Origin: Pontibacter diazotrophicus
GTDB taxonomy: Bacteria; Bacteroidota; Bacteroidia; Cytophagales; Hymenobacteraceae
DNA length: 64,000 bases
Assembly: GCF_003367245.1 (NCBI RefSeq)
Contig: NZ_QRGR01000001.1
Span: 372,001-436,000, forward strand
Direction of reading: 5' to 3'
Numbering within the stretch: the first letter of the stretch is position 1; each line of letters starts with the position of its first letter. The notes beneath the pieces were generated by a model. It saw nothing but the letters and a program-made list of their open reading frames with translations, was not told the DNA's origin and did no database searches. Made by a program: the position numbers and the translations under genes. Shown piece by piece: positions 7,586-17,427 of this stretch.

Positions 7586-10500
7586 ATGCAACACTTATTA
7601 CTAAAAGAACTGAGATATTACATGATACTACCTCTCTTCTTTTTATCGATGGCCAGTGCACTAGCACAAAGTGTTCAGGTAAAGGGAAAAGTTACTGATG
7701 AAAATGGTATAGAACTACCTGGGGTGACAGTGCTGCTAAAGGGAACCACAACGGCAACGCCTACTGGTGCTGACGGTACCTACTCCCTTGATGTACCAGA
7801 CGGCAGTGGTACCCTTGTCTTTTCTTATATCGGCTATCAGCCCCAGGAGGTGCCAATCAACAACCAATCTACTGTTAACGTGAACCTGCTTGATGATGCA
7901 AAATCCCTGCAGGAAGTGGTCGTGGTAGGATATGGTACACAAAAGAGAGAAAATCTGACGGGCGCCGTGTCAACGGTTAGCTCTGAAGCTATTCAAAACC
8001 GTCCGGTTGCTAATGTCGCCACTGCCTTACAGGGAGTGGCCCCCGGCCTGAACATTACCCGTACAACCGGCCAGCCTGGTAATGAAGGAATAGGCATCCA
8101 GATACGGGGGGCTACCTCTGCCAATGGCAACGTAGACCCTCTGATTGTGGTGGATGGTGTTGCCAGTCCGGGCGTTACTTTGCAAACCATGAACCCTAAC
8201 GACATTGCCACCATCAGTGTCCTTAAAGACGCGGCTGCCGCTTCTATTTACGGTGCTCAGGCTGCCGGAGGGGTTATTCTGATAACTACCAAGCAGGGAA
8301 AAGACGGTAAAGTTGTATTCGATTATTCGACGCAGGTTGGGGTTGACTGGGCCTTGAACCTGCCGCAGCGTATGGAAACCTGGGAAGAGGCAGAATATTC
8401 AAACCTGGCCCGTGCAAATGCCGGGCAGGGGCCGGAGTATACAGCAGAGGAAATCGGGTACTTCAAAGATGGAAGCACTCCCTATATTATCAACCCTGCC
8501 GATACAAACAATTACCTGTATTATAACACCGAAAGCATCATCGACCAGGTTGTTCGCAAAAACACTGCTATGCAAACGCACAACCTTTCGGCTAGAGGAG
8601 GAACAGAAAAACTGAATTTTATGGCCTCGGTTGGTTTCTATGATAAGCAGGGAATGTTTAAAGTAGGTCCCGACAAAAATGAGCGTTATAATGCCCGCCT
8701 CAACCTGGGTGCTCAGTTAACCAAGCACCTGTCCTTGGATTCCCGCATATCCTATACCTTACAGCAGATAGAAACCAGCAGCAACAATATCAGCGGCAAC
8801 GGCGGGACTCTTTTACACTCTTTATACCGGAATAGCCGAAACCGGTACCCTACTTTTACGCCTGAAGGACGCTACAATTACCAGGGTGCCCAGACGTATG
8901 CGCAGCTGGAATCAGGAGGGTATAACAATTACACCCGTAACTTTTTTGATGGCGTGTTTACCCTGCGACTGGCTGAAGTTGTAAAGGGCCTTCAACTGAG
9001 AGCCGTATATGGAGTTCAATACCGCCTCGGCGACCGGGAGATATTTGACCGGACAGTTGAAATGTTTAACCGCACCGGAGTGGCATCCCGCTTAAATAAC
9101 CCGAACTTCTATCAACTCAGAAAAGAACTGGACCATAACAATAACCTTCAGTTCCTGGCGGATTATGATCTTTCCATCGGTGCTAAACATAATTTCCATA
9201 TACTAGGAGGTTATCAGTACGAAGACATCCGTGGAGAAGACGTAGAAACCCGCACCACTAATCTGGTCAGCAACGATTTACCTTCTTTGGTCCTGGGCGA
9301 TGACCGCACCAAAACAAACAATCAGAGCATTTCTACTTATGCCTTCCAGTCGCTGTTCGGGCGTTTCAACTATAACTACGACGGGAAATACCTTCTTGAG
9401 GCGACCTTGCGCGTAGACGAAAGTTCCCGTTTGGCTCCCGGATTGCGGGTGAAAGTATTCCCTTCTGCTTCTGCTGGCTGGAACCTGCACCGTGAATCGT
9501 GGTTCAGCGAAACACTGCCTCTCTTTTATGAATTTAAGTTAAGAGGTTCGTGGGGTACCTTAGGCAATGCCCAGGGCATTGGCAATTATGATTATCTGGC
9601 CTTGTTGAACCGCGGAAACAACTTAGTGCTTGGTACACCCGAATCCCGTTCCACTTACTTTTACCAGAACACTGTACCTGCATCCCGTCTATCATGGGAA
9701 ACCATTGAAACCATGAACGGTGGCCTGGACATGGGCTTTTTCAATAACAGGCTTCAGGCCAGTGTTGATTATTACGTCAAGTACAATCGTAACATGCTAA
9801 CTCCTATGCAGTTGCCGGCAACCTTTGGGGTAGGGACGCCTAAAGCAAATAACGGTGAACTTAAATCATGGGGCTGGGAAACTGAACTGCGTTACCAGAA
9901 CACAATAGGCAACAGCTTTAACTATTCAGTGGCAGTCAATGTGTCAGACAACCAGAACGAACTGATGCAATATGCAGGCAGAAGGGTAATACCGCGCGGT
10001 GTTGCTTCCATTCTGGAAGGGTATCCGCTTAATACAATCTGGGGATACCAGACGGCCGGTTATTTCACTTCGGAAGCTGAAGTAGATGAGTGGGCCTTTC
10101 AGGATAGCCGTGCCGGTGTTGGCGATGTAAAGTATGTGGACTTGGACGGAGACAATAAAATTACCGTCGGCAAAGGAACTCCTGAAGACCATGGCGACCT
10201 GGTGTTCCTGGGTACCACCCAGCCCCGCTATTTGTTTGGCTTCAACCTGGCCATGGATTGGAAAGGGCTTGATTTTGCGGTGTTCGCCCAGGGAGTAGGC
10301 AAGCGTAACTTTATGCCTAGCAGCGATGTGCTGGAACCCTTGCCATACACCTGGCAGCAGGCGATGGATATTCATCGTGATTACTGGACGCCAGAGAACC
10401 CTGATGCACTCTATCCCAGACCTTACCTAGGAGGCCGTCATAACTTTCTGGTTTCTGATAAATGGGTGTTGGATGCCAGCTATATGCGGATAAAAAATTT

Positions 10501-10705
10501 ACAGGTAGGGTACACGCTTCCTGAGGCCTGGACGCAAAAAGCAAGAATAGCGCGGGCAAGGATATTCTTTACCGGGCAAGACCTCCTGACGATTTCGGGC
10601 TTGGGTAAATTCCAGGACTACCTGGATCCGGAACAAGCAAATAATACCGGGTCTGCCTATCCGTTTTTTGGCACCGCTGCCATGGGGCTCAATTTAACCT
10701 TTTAA
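7586..10705 (+). CDS. SusC/RagA-type TonB-dependent outer-membrane transporter
   Basis: 1039 residues. Order: signal peptide (cleavage near ALAQ, residue 28); CarboxypepD-regulatory-like domain (about 30-110, with GKVTDENGIELPGVTVLLKG and SYIGY); TonB-box-like LQEVVVVGYGTQ; plug domain (about 125-235, containing RGATSANGNVDPLIVVDG and GGVILITTKQG); then a 22-strand-type barrel ending in a C-terminal aromatic (LNLTF). It imports oligomeric or complex ligands with the SusD-like lipoprotein encoded 26 bases downstream. Flanking ribokinase, permease and nucleoside hydrolase genes suggest nucleosides or ribose-containing ligands. Size is normal for the family. Confidence 0.93.
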   Translation: MQHLLLKELRYYMILPLFFLSMASALAQSVQVKGKVTDENGIELPGVTVLLKGTTTATPTGADGTYSLDVPDGSGTLVFSYIGYQPQEVPINNQSTVNVNLLDDAKSLQEVVVVGYGTQKRENLTGAVSTVSSEAIQNRPVANVATALQGVAPGLNITRTTGQPGNEGIGIQIRGATSANGNVDPLIVVDGVASPGVTLQTMNPNDIATISVLKDAAAASIYGAQAAGGVILITTKQGKDGKVVFDYSTQVGVDWALNLPQRMETWEEAEYSNLARANAGQGPEYTAEEIGYFKDGSTPYIINPADTNNYLYYNTESIIDQVVRKNTAMQTHNLSARGGTEKLNFMASVGFYDKQGMFKVGPDKNERYNARLNLGAQLTKHLSLDSRISYTLQQIETSSNNISGNGGTLLHSLYRNSRNRYPTFTPEGRYNYQGAQTYAQLESGGYNNYTRNFFDGVFTLRLAEVVKGLQLRAVYGVQYRLGDREIFDRTVEMFNRTGVASRLNNPNFYQLRKELDHNNNLQFLADYDLSIGAKHNFHILGGYQYEDIRGEDVETRTTNLVSNDLPSLVLGDDRTKTNNQSISTYAFQSLFGRFNYNYDGKYLLEATLRVDESSRLAPGLRVKVFPSASAGWNLHRESWFSETLPLFYEFKLRGSWGTLGNAQGIGNYDYLALLNRGNNLVLGTPESRSTYFYQNTVPASRLSWETIETMNGGLDMGFFNNRLQASVDYYVKYNRNMLTPMQLPATFGVGTPKANNGELKSWGWETELRYQNTIGNSFNYSVAVNVSDNQNELMQYAGRRVIPRGVASILEGYPLNTIWGYQTAGYFTSEAEVDEWAFQDSRAGVGDVKYVDLDGDNKITVGKGTPEDHGDLVFLGTTQPRYLFGFNLAMDWKGLDFAVFAQGVGKRNFMPSSDVLEPLPYTWQQAMDIHRDYWTPENPDALYPRPYLGGRHNFLVSDKWVLDASYMRIKNLQVGYTLPEAWTQKARIARARIFFTGQDLLTISGLGKFQDYLDPEQANNTGSAYPFFGTAAMGLNLTF

Positions 10706-10731
10706 GTAGTTGACTCTTAAAAAAACATCAT

Positions 10732-12339
10732 ATGAAAATCACGAAATATCCTTTAGTTATTGCCTTTGGGTTGCTGGTGAGTTTAACCGCCTGCGAAATA
10801 GAAAGAATACCCGAAACCCAAATCAGCGACCCCTCTTTCTGGCGTTCAGAAAGTGATTTGAGAAATGCCACTAACTATTTATATACCTTTTTACCCGCAC
10901 CCACCACGGAAGATGTTTGGTCGGATGATGCCTTCGGTACTTCAGCGAACAACATAAGTGACGGCTCCCGGCAGGCTCCGTCTACCGCGAATGATTATAA
11001 CGACCCATACAAGATTATTCGGGCGGCTAACAATATTATGGAGAAAGCTCCTACCGTACCGGTTACTGAAGATGTATACAACCGCTACATCGCGGAGGCC
11101 CGTTTTTTCCGGGCGTGGGCGTATGTGCAGTTATTTCAGAAGTACGGGGCGGTTCCGCTTATACTGAAAACACTGCAGGAAGACTCGCCGGAACTGAATG
11201 CCCCTGCTGCTTCACGCGATGAAGTGATGGATGCCATATACAGCGACCTGGATTATGCCAGCACGTTGCTACCTACTCCCACCCAATTGGGAAGTGCCGA
11301 CTATGGCAGAGTCTCGAATACGGCAGCCATGGCCTTAAAAGCACGGATAGCTCTTTTTGAAGGAACCCGTTCCAAATTTCACAATTATGGTGAGCCTGCC
11401 AAACATCTGACCATTGCCCGTGATGCAGCTAAAGCCGTCATAGATAGCCAGGAGCACAGCTTGTTTGGAAGTTACTTTGACTTGTTTCAATATGCGGGAG
11501 AAGGCCGGCAGAACAGGGAGAACATTCTGGTGAAACAATTTGGGATTAGCGTTGCTGAACAGGTTGCAAACCACAATTTTTCCCGCATCATTGAAACCGG
11601 CGCCTTAAACGGCACCAAAAGCCTTGTAGACAGCTACCTGATGAAAGATGGCTTGCCCATTGCCCAGTCTCCTGCCTATCAGGCGCCCAATGCTTCCTAT
11701 GAGGTGTATGCAGGCCGGGATGAGCGTTTAGCCGCTACTTTCTTTAAGCAGGGAGATGCTTTTATTTCTAATGCCGGCTATACTGTTCCGCCTCTTCAGT
11801 TTCACAAAACAGGCTTTGGTACCCGGAAATATTTTGACCGAACCGATTGGTCTAACCAGCGCTCCTTCATAGACCGGTCCATCATCCGCTATGCGGAGGT
11901 GCTCCTCATTTATGCTGAAGCCACCTTTGAGTTGCAGGGCAGCATCAGCGATGAAGACCTGGGTTTAACGATCAATAGTTTACGCCAGCGGGCCGGTGTA
12001 GCCGAGCTAACCAACAGTTTTGTTGCCGAGCATGGCCTTGACATGCGGGACGAAATACGCCGGGAGCGCCGGGTAGAGTTAGCTATGGAGGGATTTCGCT
12101 ATTGGGATATTATGCGCTGGAAAATTGCTGAAAATGTGTTGGTAAAGCCGGTTTTGGGTATGTATTACTTCCAGGGAGAGTTTAACACCAATGTAGCTGT
12201 ACAGCTTGACCCGGAAGGGTATTTGTTACTTCAGGATGCTGAGTTCCTGAGTTTTGACCCCGGCAGGGATTATTTGTGGCCCTTTCCTATCAACGAATTG
12301 GGCTTAAACCCTGGCTTAAGTCAAAATCCAAACTGGTAG
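10732..12339 (+). CDS. SusD/RagB-type nutrient-binding outer-membrane lipoprotein
   Basis: 535 residues with lipoprotein signal (LVSLTAC, Cys21). SusD-like features: N-terminal TPR region (RAANNIMEKAP, YIAEARFFRAWAYVQLFQKYG at about 105-145) and the C-terminal RagB/SusD segment with SIIRYAEVLLIYAEA, RRERRVELAMEGFRYWDIMRW and the terminal LNPGLSQNPNW. It forms the lid on the SusC barrel encoded just upstream and captures ligand at the cell surface. The pair is probably co-transcribed and is terminated by the hairpin at 12359. Confidence 0.93.
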   Translation: MKITKYPLVIAFGLLVSLTACEIERIPETQISDPSFWRSESDLRNATNYLYTFLPAPTTEDVWSDDAFGTSANNISDGSRQAPSTANDYNDPYKIIRAANNIMEKAPTVPVTEDVYNRYIAEARFFRAWAYVQLFQKYGAVPLILKTLQEDSPELNAPAASRDEVMDAIYSDLDYASTLLPTPTQLGSADYGRVSNTAAMALKARIALFEGTRSKFHNYGEPAKHLTIARDAAKAVIDSQEHSLFGSYFDLFQYAGEGRQNRENILVKQFGISVAEQVANHNFSRIIETGALNGTKSLVDSYLMKDGLPIAQSPAYQAPNASYEVYAGRDERLAATFFKQGDAFISNAGYTVPPLQFHKTGFGTRKYFDRTDWSNQRSFIDRSIIRYAEVLLIYAEATFELQGSISDEDLGLTINSLRQRAGVAELTNSFVAEHGLDMRDEIRRERRVELAMEGFRYWDIMRWKIAENVLVKPVLGMYYFQGEFNTNVAVQLDPEGYLLLQDAEFLSFDPGRDYLWPFPINELGLNPGLSQNPNW

Positions 12340-12358
12340 TTCAGCTGCAGAAAACCGG

Positions 12359-12403
12359 AACAGCAGGCATCTTCTTGTTTTTAGCATGCCTGCTGTTTCT
12401 TTT
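12359..12403 (+). terminator. Terminator after SusD gene
   Basis: Perfect 12-bp stem (AACAGCAGGCAT at 12359-12370 with its complement at 12386-12397) followed by TCTTTT. It separates the SusC/SusD unit from the nucleoside hydrolase gene. Confidence 0.8.
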
Positions 12404-12519
12404 CAAAATAGATAATGTTTTCCTTCCTGTTGTAAAAAAAGATATGCAGGCAGGTTGCAGGTGCTGTCACACATAAATGATTGCTTTATTTTTAGAGCTT
12501 TACTATTTAATCAACAAAG

Positions 12520-13566
12520 ATGAATAAGAACACATTATTAGGTTTGTCAGTTATATGCAGTAGCATCTTGCTCGGCGGTTGTACATCAAATAACATGGGT
12601 GCATCCAATAGTGACAAACCGGTTAAAATAATCCTGGACAGTGATATTGGCCAGGATTCCGATGATGCCGGCGTAATGGCCCTGCTGCATCAGTTTGCGG
12701 ATAACGGAGAGGCCGAAATATTAGCGACAATGTTCCCGATGCAGGACCCGATGGGAGCGCCTGCCATGGATGTCATCAACACCTACTATGGCCGCCCGGA
12801 TATTCCAATTGGTACTTACAAGGGCAACTACGAGTACAAAGGAAAACTCTTTGACCATTATAATACCAAACTGGCCGAAAAATTCCCGCATGATCTGATG
12901 CATGGCAAGGATGCCCCGGATGCGATTGCGCTCTACCGGAAAATATTAGCCAAACAGGCCGACAGAAGTGTTGTGATTGTGGCGGTAGGGCCGGAACGGT
13001 TGCTGGCTGATTTGTTAAAGTCCACACCTGACGGTTATAGCAAGTTAAGCGGCCATGAGTTGGTGAAAAAGAAAGTGAAGTTCCTTTCTGTGATGGGAGC
13101 TGGCTTTCCGAAAGGGGATGAATGGAATGTTAAAATAGCCCCGGATGCCTCTAAGCTGGTAGCGGAAACCTGGCCCACCCCCATTGTGTACAGTGGCTAC
13201 GAAGTAGGAAACGCTGTCAGAACAGGTAGCCGCCTGCTCACGGAAGCCCCTGAAAACAGCCCGATACGGGCATCTTACGAAAATCATCCGTTTGTAGACA
13301 AAGTGACCAAAGACCGCCAGAGTTGGGACCAAACTTCCATGCTTTATGCTGTAAGAGGAGCTGAGGATAACTGGACACTGGAAAGCACCGGGTATAATTA
13401 TATAGACGAGTCGGGTAAGAACGAGTGGCGCAACGACACAGATAAAGACCACAGTTACTTAATTTTGCAGAAACCGGAAGAAGTAAAGAAAACCATTGAA
13501 GATCTGATGGTCGCACCGCCTGCCCAGAGAAAGGCAAACCACACGTTCAGCTCACAAAAGGATTAA
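12520..13566 (+). CDS. Nucleoside hydrolase lipoprotein (IunH-type)
   Basis: 348 residues. A lipobox (LLGGC, Cys21) places it on an outer or inner membrane surface, unlike the usual cytoplasmic enzymes. Nucleoside hydrolases split ribonucleosides into ribose and free base. The calcium-binding N-terminal motif is present as LDSDIGQDSDD (residues 39-49). Further family segments are the GPERLLADLL loop and the C-terminal HPFVDKV..SWDQTSMLYAV region, where the family places an active-site Asp/His. Located after SusC/SusD and ribokinase, it would release ribose outside the cytoplasm for uptake by the permease. Substrate preference (purine or pyrimidine) is not visible. Confidence 0.88.
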   Translation: MNKNTLLGLSVICSSILLGGCTSNNMGASNSDKPVKIILDSDIGQDSDDAGVMALLHQFADNGEAEILATMFPMQDPMGAPAMDVINTYYGRPDIPIGTYKGNYEYKGKLFDHYNTKLAEKFPHDLMHGKDAPDAIALYRKILAKQADRSVVIVAVGPERLLADLLKSTPDGYSKLSGHELVKKKVKFLSVMGAGFPKGDEWNVKIAPDASKLVAETWPTPIVYSGYEVGNAVRTGSRLLTEAPENSPIRASYENHPFVDKVTKDRQSWDQTSMLYAVRGAEDNWTLESTGYNYIDESGKNEWRNDTDKDHSYLILQKPEEVKKTIEDLMVAPPAQRKANHTFSSQKD

Positions 13567-13717
13567 TCCTGTCACACCTGTGCCATGCTGTAATTTAACA
13601 CTTACTTATTAAAGACAAGGCAGAAGTATTTCGCAGTTTTATCTTCATTTATCTAAAGTCAATCAGGACCTGAAGTAAAATGCGGCCTCAAAATGTGTAT
13701 TATTATTATCTTTTTCA

Positions 13718-15508
13718 ATGGTTAAATTTCTTGCCCTCAGTTTATTACTTGTCACATTTAGCGCTTGTGCCCAGACAGCCACTCATGTTCCCTACTGGAA
13801 TACCAACACCCAACTTATTCCCTGGAGGCTTCCGCTTGCACCAACTATCGCCGCTTTAGAATACATCGATTTAGATGATGACGGAGACCCTGATGTGCTC
13901 AGGGGGATGGTGAACGACTCTATTCCACTCATGTGGATCGACGACGACGATGATATGGAAGTTGGGGATGTGGAGGGAGACACGGACAGCGACTGCCTGT
14001 TACTGGATTTAAACCGCGACGGACATTTTGCTGGCCCTCAGGATCTAAGCATTGACTGGAACGATGAAGATGGTGACGGTATAGCCGACATGCAGTTGGT
14101 CGTGAGGAACGGAAAGGCTGCAACCCGTAACTTCTTTGATTGGGAGGCTGATTACATGTACGTGATGGATTTTGACAAAGACAAGATCATGCACTACATC
14201 GATTGGAACATACTGAACATTCAGGCCTGGGAAAAAGATGGTCATAGTAATTTCTTCACCGATTATCATGGCAATTCACTATTCATGAAAATGCATGGCT
14301 CCAGTTATCGTATTGGGGACCTTCGCTATAATTGGGAAAATCCGTTCATCTTTTATGACAAGGACGAAGACGGCCTTACTGAAATGGCTATCAGATTAGT
14401 AGATACCCCCCTGTTCAGGCCGAAGGATAATAAGGATACAACCTTTCATCAGGTAGATAAGGAAATCGATATTCTGTACTCCAAGAAAATAGACCACGTT
14501 TCTTTTACCTTCGACCTTGATAACGATAACGGGCCAGGTAATGAGTTCGACTTTGATATAAGCCTTAATTTTAGAGGCCCTGGTTTTGATTACACCGACC
14601 AGAAACATTCCTTTAGCAGTCTTAGAGGGCTTCCGGAAGCGAACAAGTTCTTTTATGACTCCCGATGGCGCAAAGTAGATGAACTCTACTACCCTGACCA
14701 GGACAATGCCTGGAACCTCATATTTAACCGGGGCCAATGGAGCCAGTGCAGTTTTGTTTTTGATGAGGATGATGATTGTAACCGATGGGAACGGGTTGAA
14801 TTTTATGAGCCAAAGGATTTATTTAAAATAGGTAAAAACAAAGGGGGCCTGGATAATAATGCCCAGGCTGATGCGGCGGGTGACCGGGGTGAGTGGGACA
14901 CAGACTTTTCGGGAAAAGGGCAACTTTATGTAGGTGCTTTTGATGGCAGAATTCACCTTTATGGGGCTGAGTGGGGAGCCTGGAGAATAGACCAGACCGC
15001 TTACTCTTACCAGGGGTTCGGTGGCTTATACAACCGATGGAGGCCAGAGCGTACGCAAGTGGAGCCAAAGACGTTCGGGACAGTAAAATACACCGACACC
15101 AATAACAATGGCTTTATAGATCTGGTTGAGTATGATCTGGATGGCGATACCTTATTTGAGGATCGTGTTTCGCTGCTGGAATTAGGTGTTGATGACCGGA
15201 ATGAGATCATTCCGACATCTCAAAATAATTATGAGGATTTTCAGGCGCTTTTCTCAAGTGTAGCTGAAAATATGTGGGCCAGAGCCAATGACGCTGTAAG
15301 TGTGGCCAAAAAATACAAGGTAGATACCAGCCACTACGCCTTTTATATGAAACCGCATAGCCTGCACCAGAAATACGACTATGGCTATTGGCTCAATTTC
15401 TACATATACCAGGATTTAAGGCATGTGGCTAAGTTGAAGAAAGATAAGTCGCTACTTGCATCTATAGATAGAGCATATTATTCAGGCAAATGGAAATCGC
15501 TTCAATAA
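13718..15508 (+). CDS. Unknown secreted protein rich in calcium-loop-like Asp motifs
   Basis: I do not recognise a characterised family. The 596-residue product starts with a signal peptide (LLLVTFSACAQ); the Cys is in a poor lipobox (FSAC), so cleavage after CAQ is also possible. At least six DxDxDG-like loops are visible: DLDDDGDPD (about residue 50), DLNRDGHF, DEDGDGIAD, DKDEDGLTE, DTNNNGFID and DLDGDTLFED. These resemble EF-hand/thrombospondin-3-type calcium sites. Between them are aromatic-rich stretches (RYNWENPFIFYD, YGAEWGAWRID). The C-terminal 100 residues look helical. It lies 151 bases after the nucleoside hydrolase and 143 before a pectate-lyase-fold gene on the same strand. A carbohydrate-active or binding role is plausible but unproven. 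Confidence 0.75.
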   Translation: MVKFLALSLLLVTFSACAQTATHVPYWNTNTQLIPWRLPLAPTIAALEYIDLDDDGDPDVLRGMVNDSIPLMWIDDDDDMEVGDVEGDTDSDCLLLDLNRDGHFAGPQDLSIDWNDEDGDGIADMQLVVRNGKAATRNFFDWEADYMYVMDFDKDKIMHYIDWNILNIQAWEKDGHSNFFTDYHGNSLFMKMHGSSYRIGDLRYNWENPFIFYDKDEDGLTEMAIRLVDTPLFRPKDNKDTTFHQVDKEIDILYSKKIDHVSFTFDLDNDNGPGNEFDFDISLNFRGPGFDYTDQKHSFSSLRGLPEANKFFYDSRWRKVDELYYPDQDNAWNLIFNRGQWSQCSFVFDEDDDCNRWERVEFYEPKDLFKIGKNKGGLDNNAQADAAGDRGEWDTDFSGKGQLYVGAFDGRIHLYGAEWGAWRIDQTAYSYQGFGGLYNRWRPERTQVEPKTFGTVKYTDTNNNGFIDLVEYDLDGDTLFEDRVSLLELGVDDRNEIIPTSQNNYEDFQALFSSVAENMWARANDAVSVAKKYKVDTSHYAFYMKPHSLHQKYDYGYWLNFYIYQDLRHVAKLKKDKSLLASIDRAYYSGKWKSLQ

Positions 15509-15651
15509 TTCTTGTCACTGTAGTTTAGTATCAGATGTTACGATAAAGCACGCTAGCTTTTGCCAAAAGAAGAGGCAGGAAAGTACACAACTGCTTTTTC
15601 TTTTGATTCTGAAAGGCTAAAGTGCAATAAATGAATGCTTAAAGAGAAACT

Positions 15652-17334
15652 ATGGGAAAAACAGCACAGCTGCTTATATGCTTCATGGTTTGCCTGGGGG
15701 TGCATGCCCAGGCACAGACATGGCGCAGCGAGCTTTACCCGCAGGGTTGGCAGCCACCTATAGAAGCTGATTTCTACTCTGATAAGCTGATTCAGGATTT
15801 CTCCTACGCCGGTTATCATCGGGGAGAAAAAGAAATACCCTTCAAAGCACGGGCAGTACTGGATGTGACTAAGCCACCTTATAACGCAGACAATACCGGT
15901 ACCCTGGATGTAACGGCTATTCTTCAAAAAGCCATTGATGATGCCGGCCAGCGAAAGCAGGGCGGGGTGGTCTATCTGCCGAAAGGCACTTACCAGGTAA
16001 ACCCGGTAACAGATAAGAATTATTGTTTGCGCATAGCCCGTTCGCATGTGGTGTTGAGAGGAGCCGGGCCCGGAGAGACGTTCCTGTATAACGCGTCTTC
16101 CAACATGCGCAGTAAAGCCATCATCAGCATTGAGAACGGTAACTCCTGGACCGGGACCGGGGAAAATAAAACTCTTCTTACAAAAGACCTTCTGAAGCCA
16201 ACATCAGTTATTCCGGTGCAGCAAACAACCGGTCTCAAAGTTGGCGACTTAATCATCATCCGGAATTACATTGACAACAATTGGATTGAAAAGCATAGGA
16301 TGCTCGATTACTGGAAAGACAAAGGCAATAGCCTGCACGGGCAGTTGTATGGGCGGCAGGTGGTGGCTATAAATAAAAGAGCAAAGGAAATAACGCTTGA
16401 TATACCCATTCGGTATGCCCTGGAAACTGCGCACGGAGCCGCCCTGTATAAAGCGCCGCCAATGCTCACGGAAGTAGGGGTGGAGTATATGTCCATCGGA
16501 AACAGGCAAAGCTTTGTAGAAGGAGACTGGTCAGAGGAATCGTACCGTGATGAAAAGAATGGTTCTTATCAGTGCCATGATTCCTGGGCCATTGCAATTG
16601 CCCACTTATACAATGGATGGGTCCGGCAGGTGAATTCTTATCGCCCGGAGGGGAATAGCTCTGATACCCATGTGTTGTCTAACGGCATCAAAGTCTGGCA
16701 AACCATGAACGTGAGCATTGTAGACTGTAGTTTTAAGAACCCGCAGTATGGTGGCGGTGGCGGCAACGGATATATGTATCGGGTGATGGGGAATGAAACC
16801 TTACTTCAGGGTTGCGTAGCTGATTCAAGCCGCCACGGATTTGTGTTGTCGCACATGTCAGCTTCCGGCAATGTGTTTTTCCGCTGCCTGGATAAAAACT
16901 CCGGAAGCCAGAAAGGGCTGGTGGGGTATCAGAAAACAAACGGCAGCGGCAGCGATCACCACATGCACTTCAGCCATTCCAACTTGTTTGACCAATGCAC
17001 AGTCGAAAACAGCTTCTTTGCTGCCGGCTGGCGAAAGTGGGGCGGTTCTACCATTCACGGCCTCACAGGAGCACATAGTGTGTACTGGAATTTGAGCAGC
17101 AATGGCTCGCAGGCAGAGGCAGTACAGACCCAGCAAGGCCGGTATGGTTACGTTATCGGAACGTCCGGCAGTAAACCCGGAGTGCGCACATCGGCATGGC
17201 AAGCTGGAACAGAATTTATAACAGCGCCAGAAGATTTTGTGGAGGGAAAAGGTGTGGGCAACACCTTGGAACCGCAGTCGCTCTTCCTGGATCAAAAAAG
17301 CAGGCGGTTGCGAAAGAACGATAGCAAGAAATAA
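15652..17334 (+). CDS. Secreted pectate-lyase-superfamily protein (right-handed beta-helix)
   Basis: 560 residues with signal peptide (cleavage near VHAQAQ). Residues about 75-150 match the start of the pectate lyase 3/epimerase beta-helix family: DVTAILQKAIDDAG, GGVVYLPKGTYQV, IARSHVVLRGAGPGETFLYN. Later coils contain SHGFVLSH-like turns (SSRHGFVLSHMSAS) and a glycine stretch GGGGGNG. Such proteins bind or cleave acidic polysaccharides, but many members have no known activity and I cannot identify catalytic residues. It closes the run of co-oriented genes that starts with rbsK and converges on the helical-repeat gene. Confidence 0.8.
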   Translation: MGKTAQLLICFMVCLGVHAQAQTWRSELYPQGWQPPIEADFYSDKLIQDFSYAGYHRGEKEIPFKARAVLDVTKPPYNADNTGTLDVTAILQKAIDDAGQRKQGGVVYLPKGTYQVNPVTDKNYCLRIARSHVVLRGAGPGETFLYNASSNMRSKAIISIENGNSWTGTGENKTLLTKDLLKPTSVIPVQQTTGLKVGDLIIIRNYIDNNWIEKHRMLDYWKDKGNSLHGQLYGRQVVAINKRAKEITLDIPIRYALETAHGAALYKAPPMLTEVGVEYMSIGNRQSFVEGDWSEESYRDEKNGSYQCHDSWAIAIAHLYNGWVRQVNSYRPEGNSSDTHVLSNGIKVWQTMNVSIVDCSFKNPQYGGGGGNGYMYRVMGNETLLQGCVADSSRHGFVLSHMSASGNVFFRCLDKNSGSQKGLVGYQKTNGSGSDHHMHFSHSNLFDQCTVENSFFAAGWRKWGGSTIHGLTGAHSVYWNLSSNGSQAEAVQTQQGRYGYVIGTSGSKPGVRTSAWQAGTEFITAPEDFVEGKGVGNTLEPQSLFLDQKSRRLRKNDSKK

Positions 17335-17427
17335 ATTCACTCTGTTTCCTTAACAGAGCAGGGCAGTTGCAAAAGCCACAACATTAAAGTTGGCTAATGT
17401 GGAGGGCGAAGTACAAGCCGTTACACT

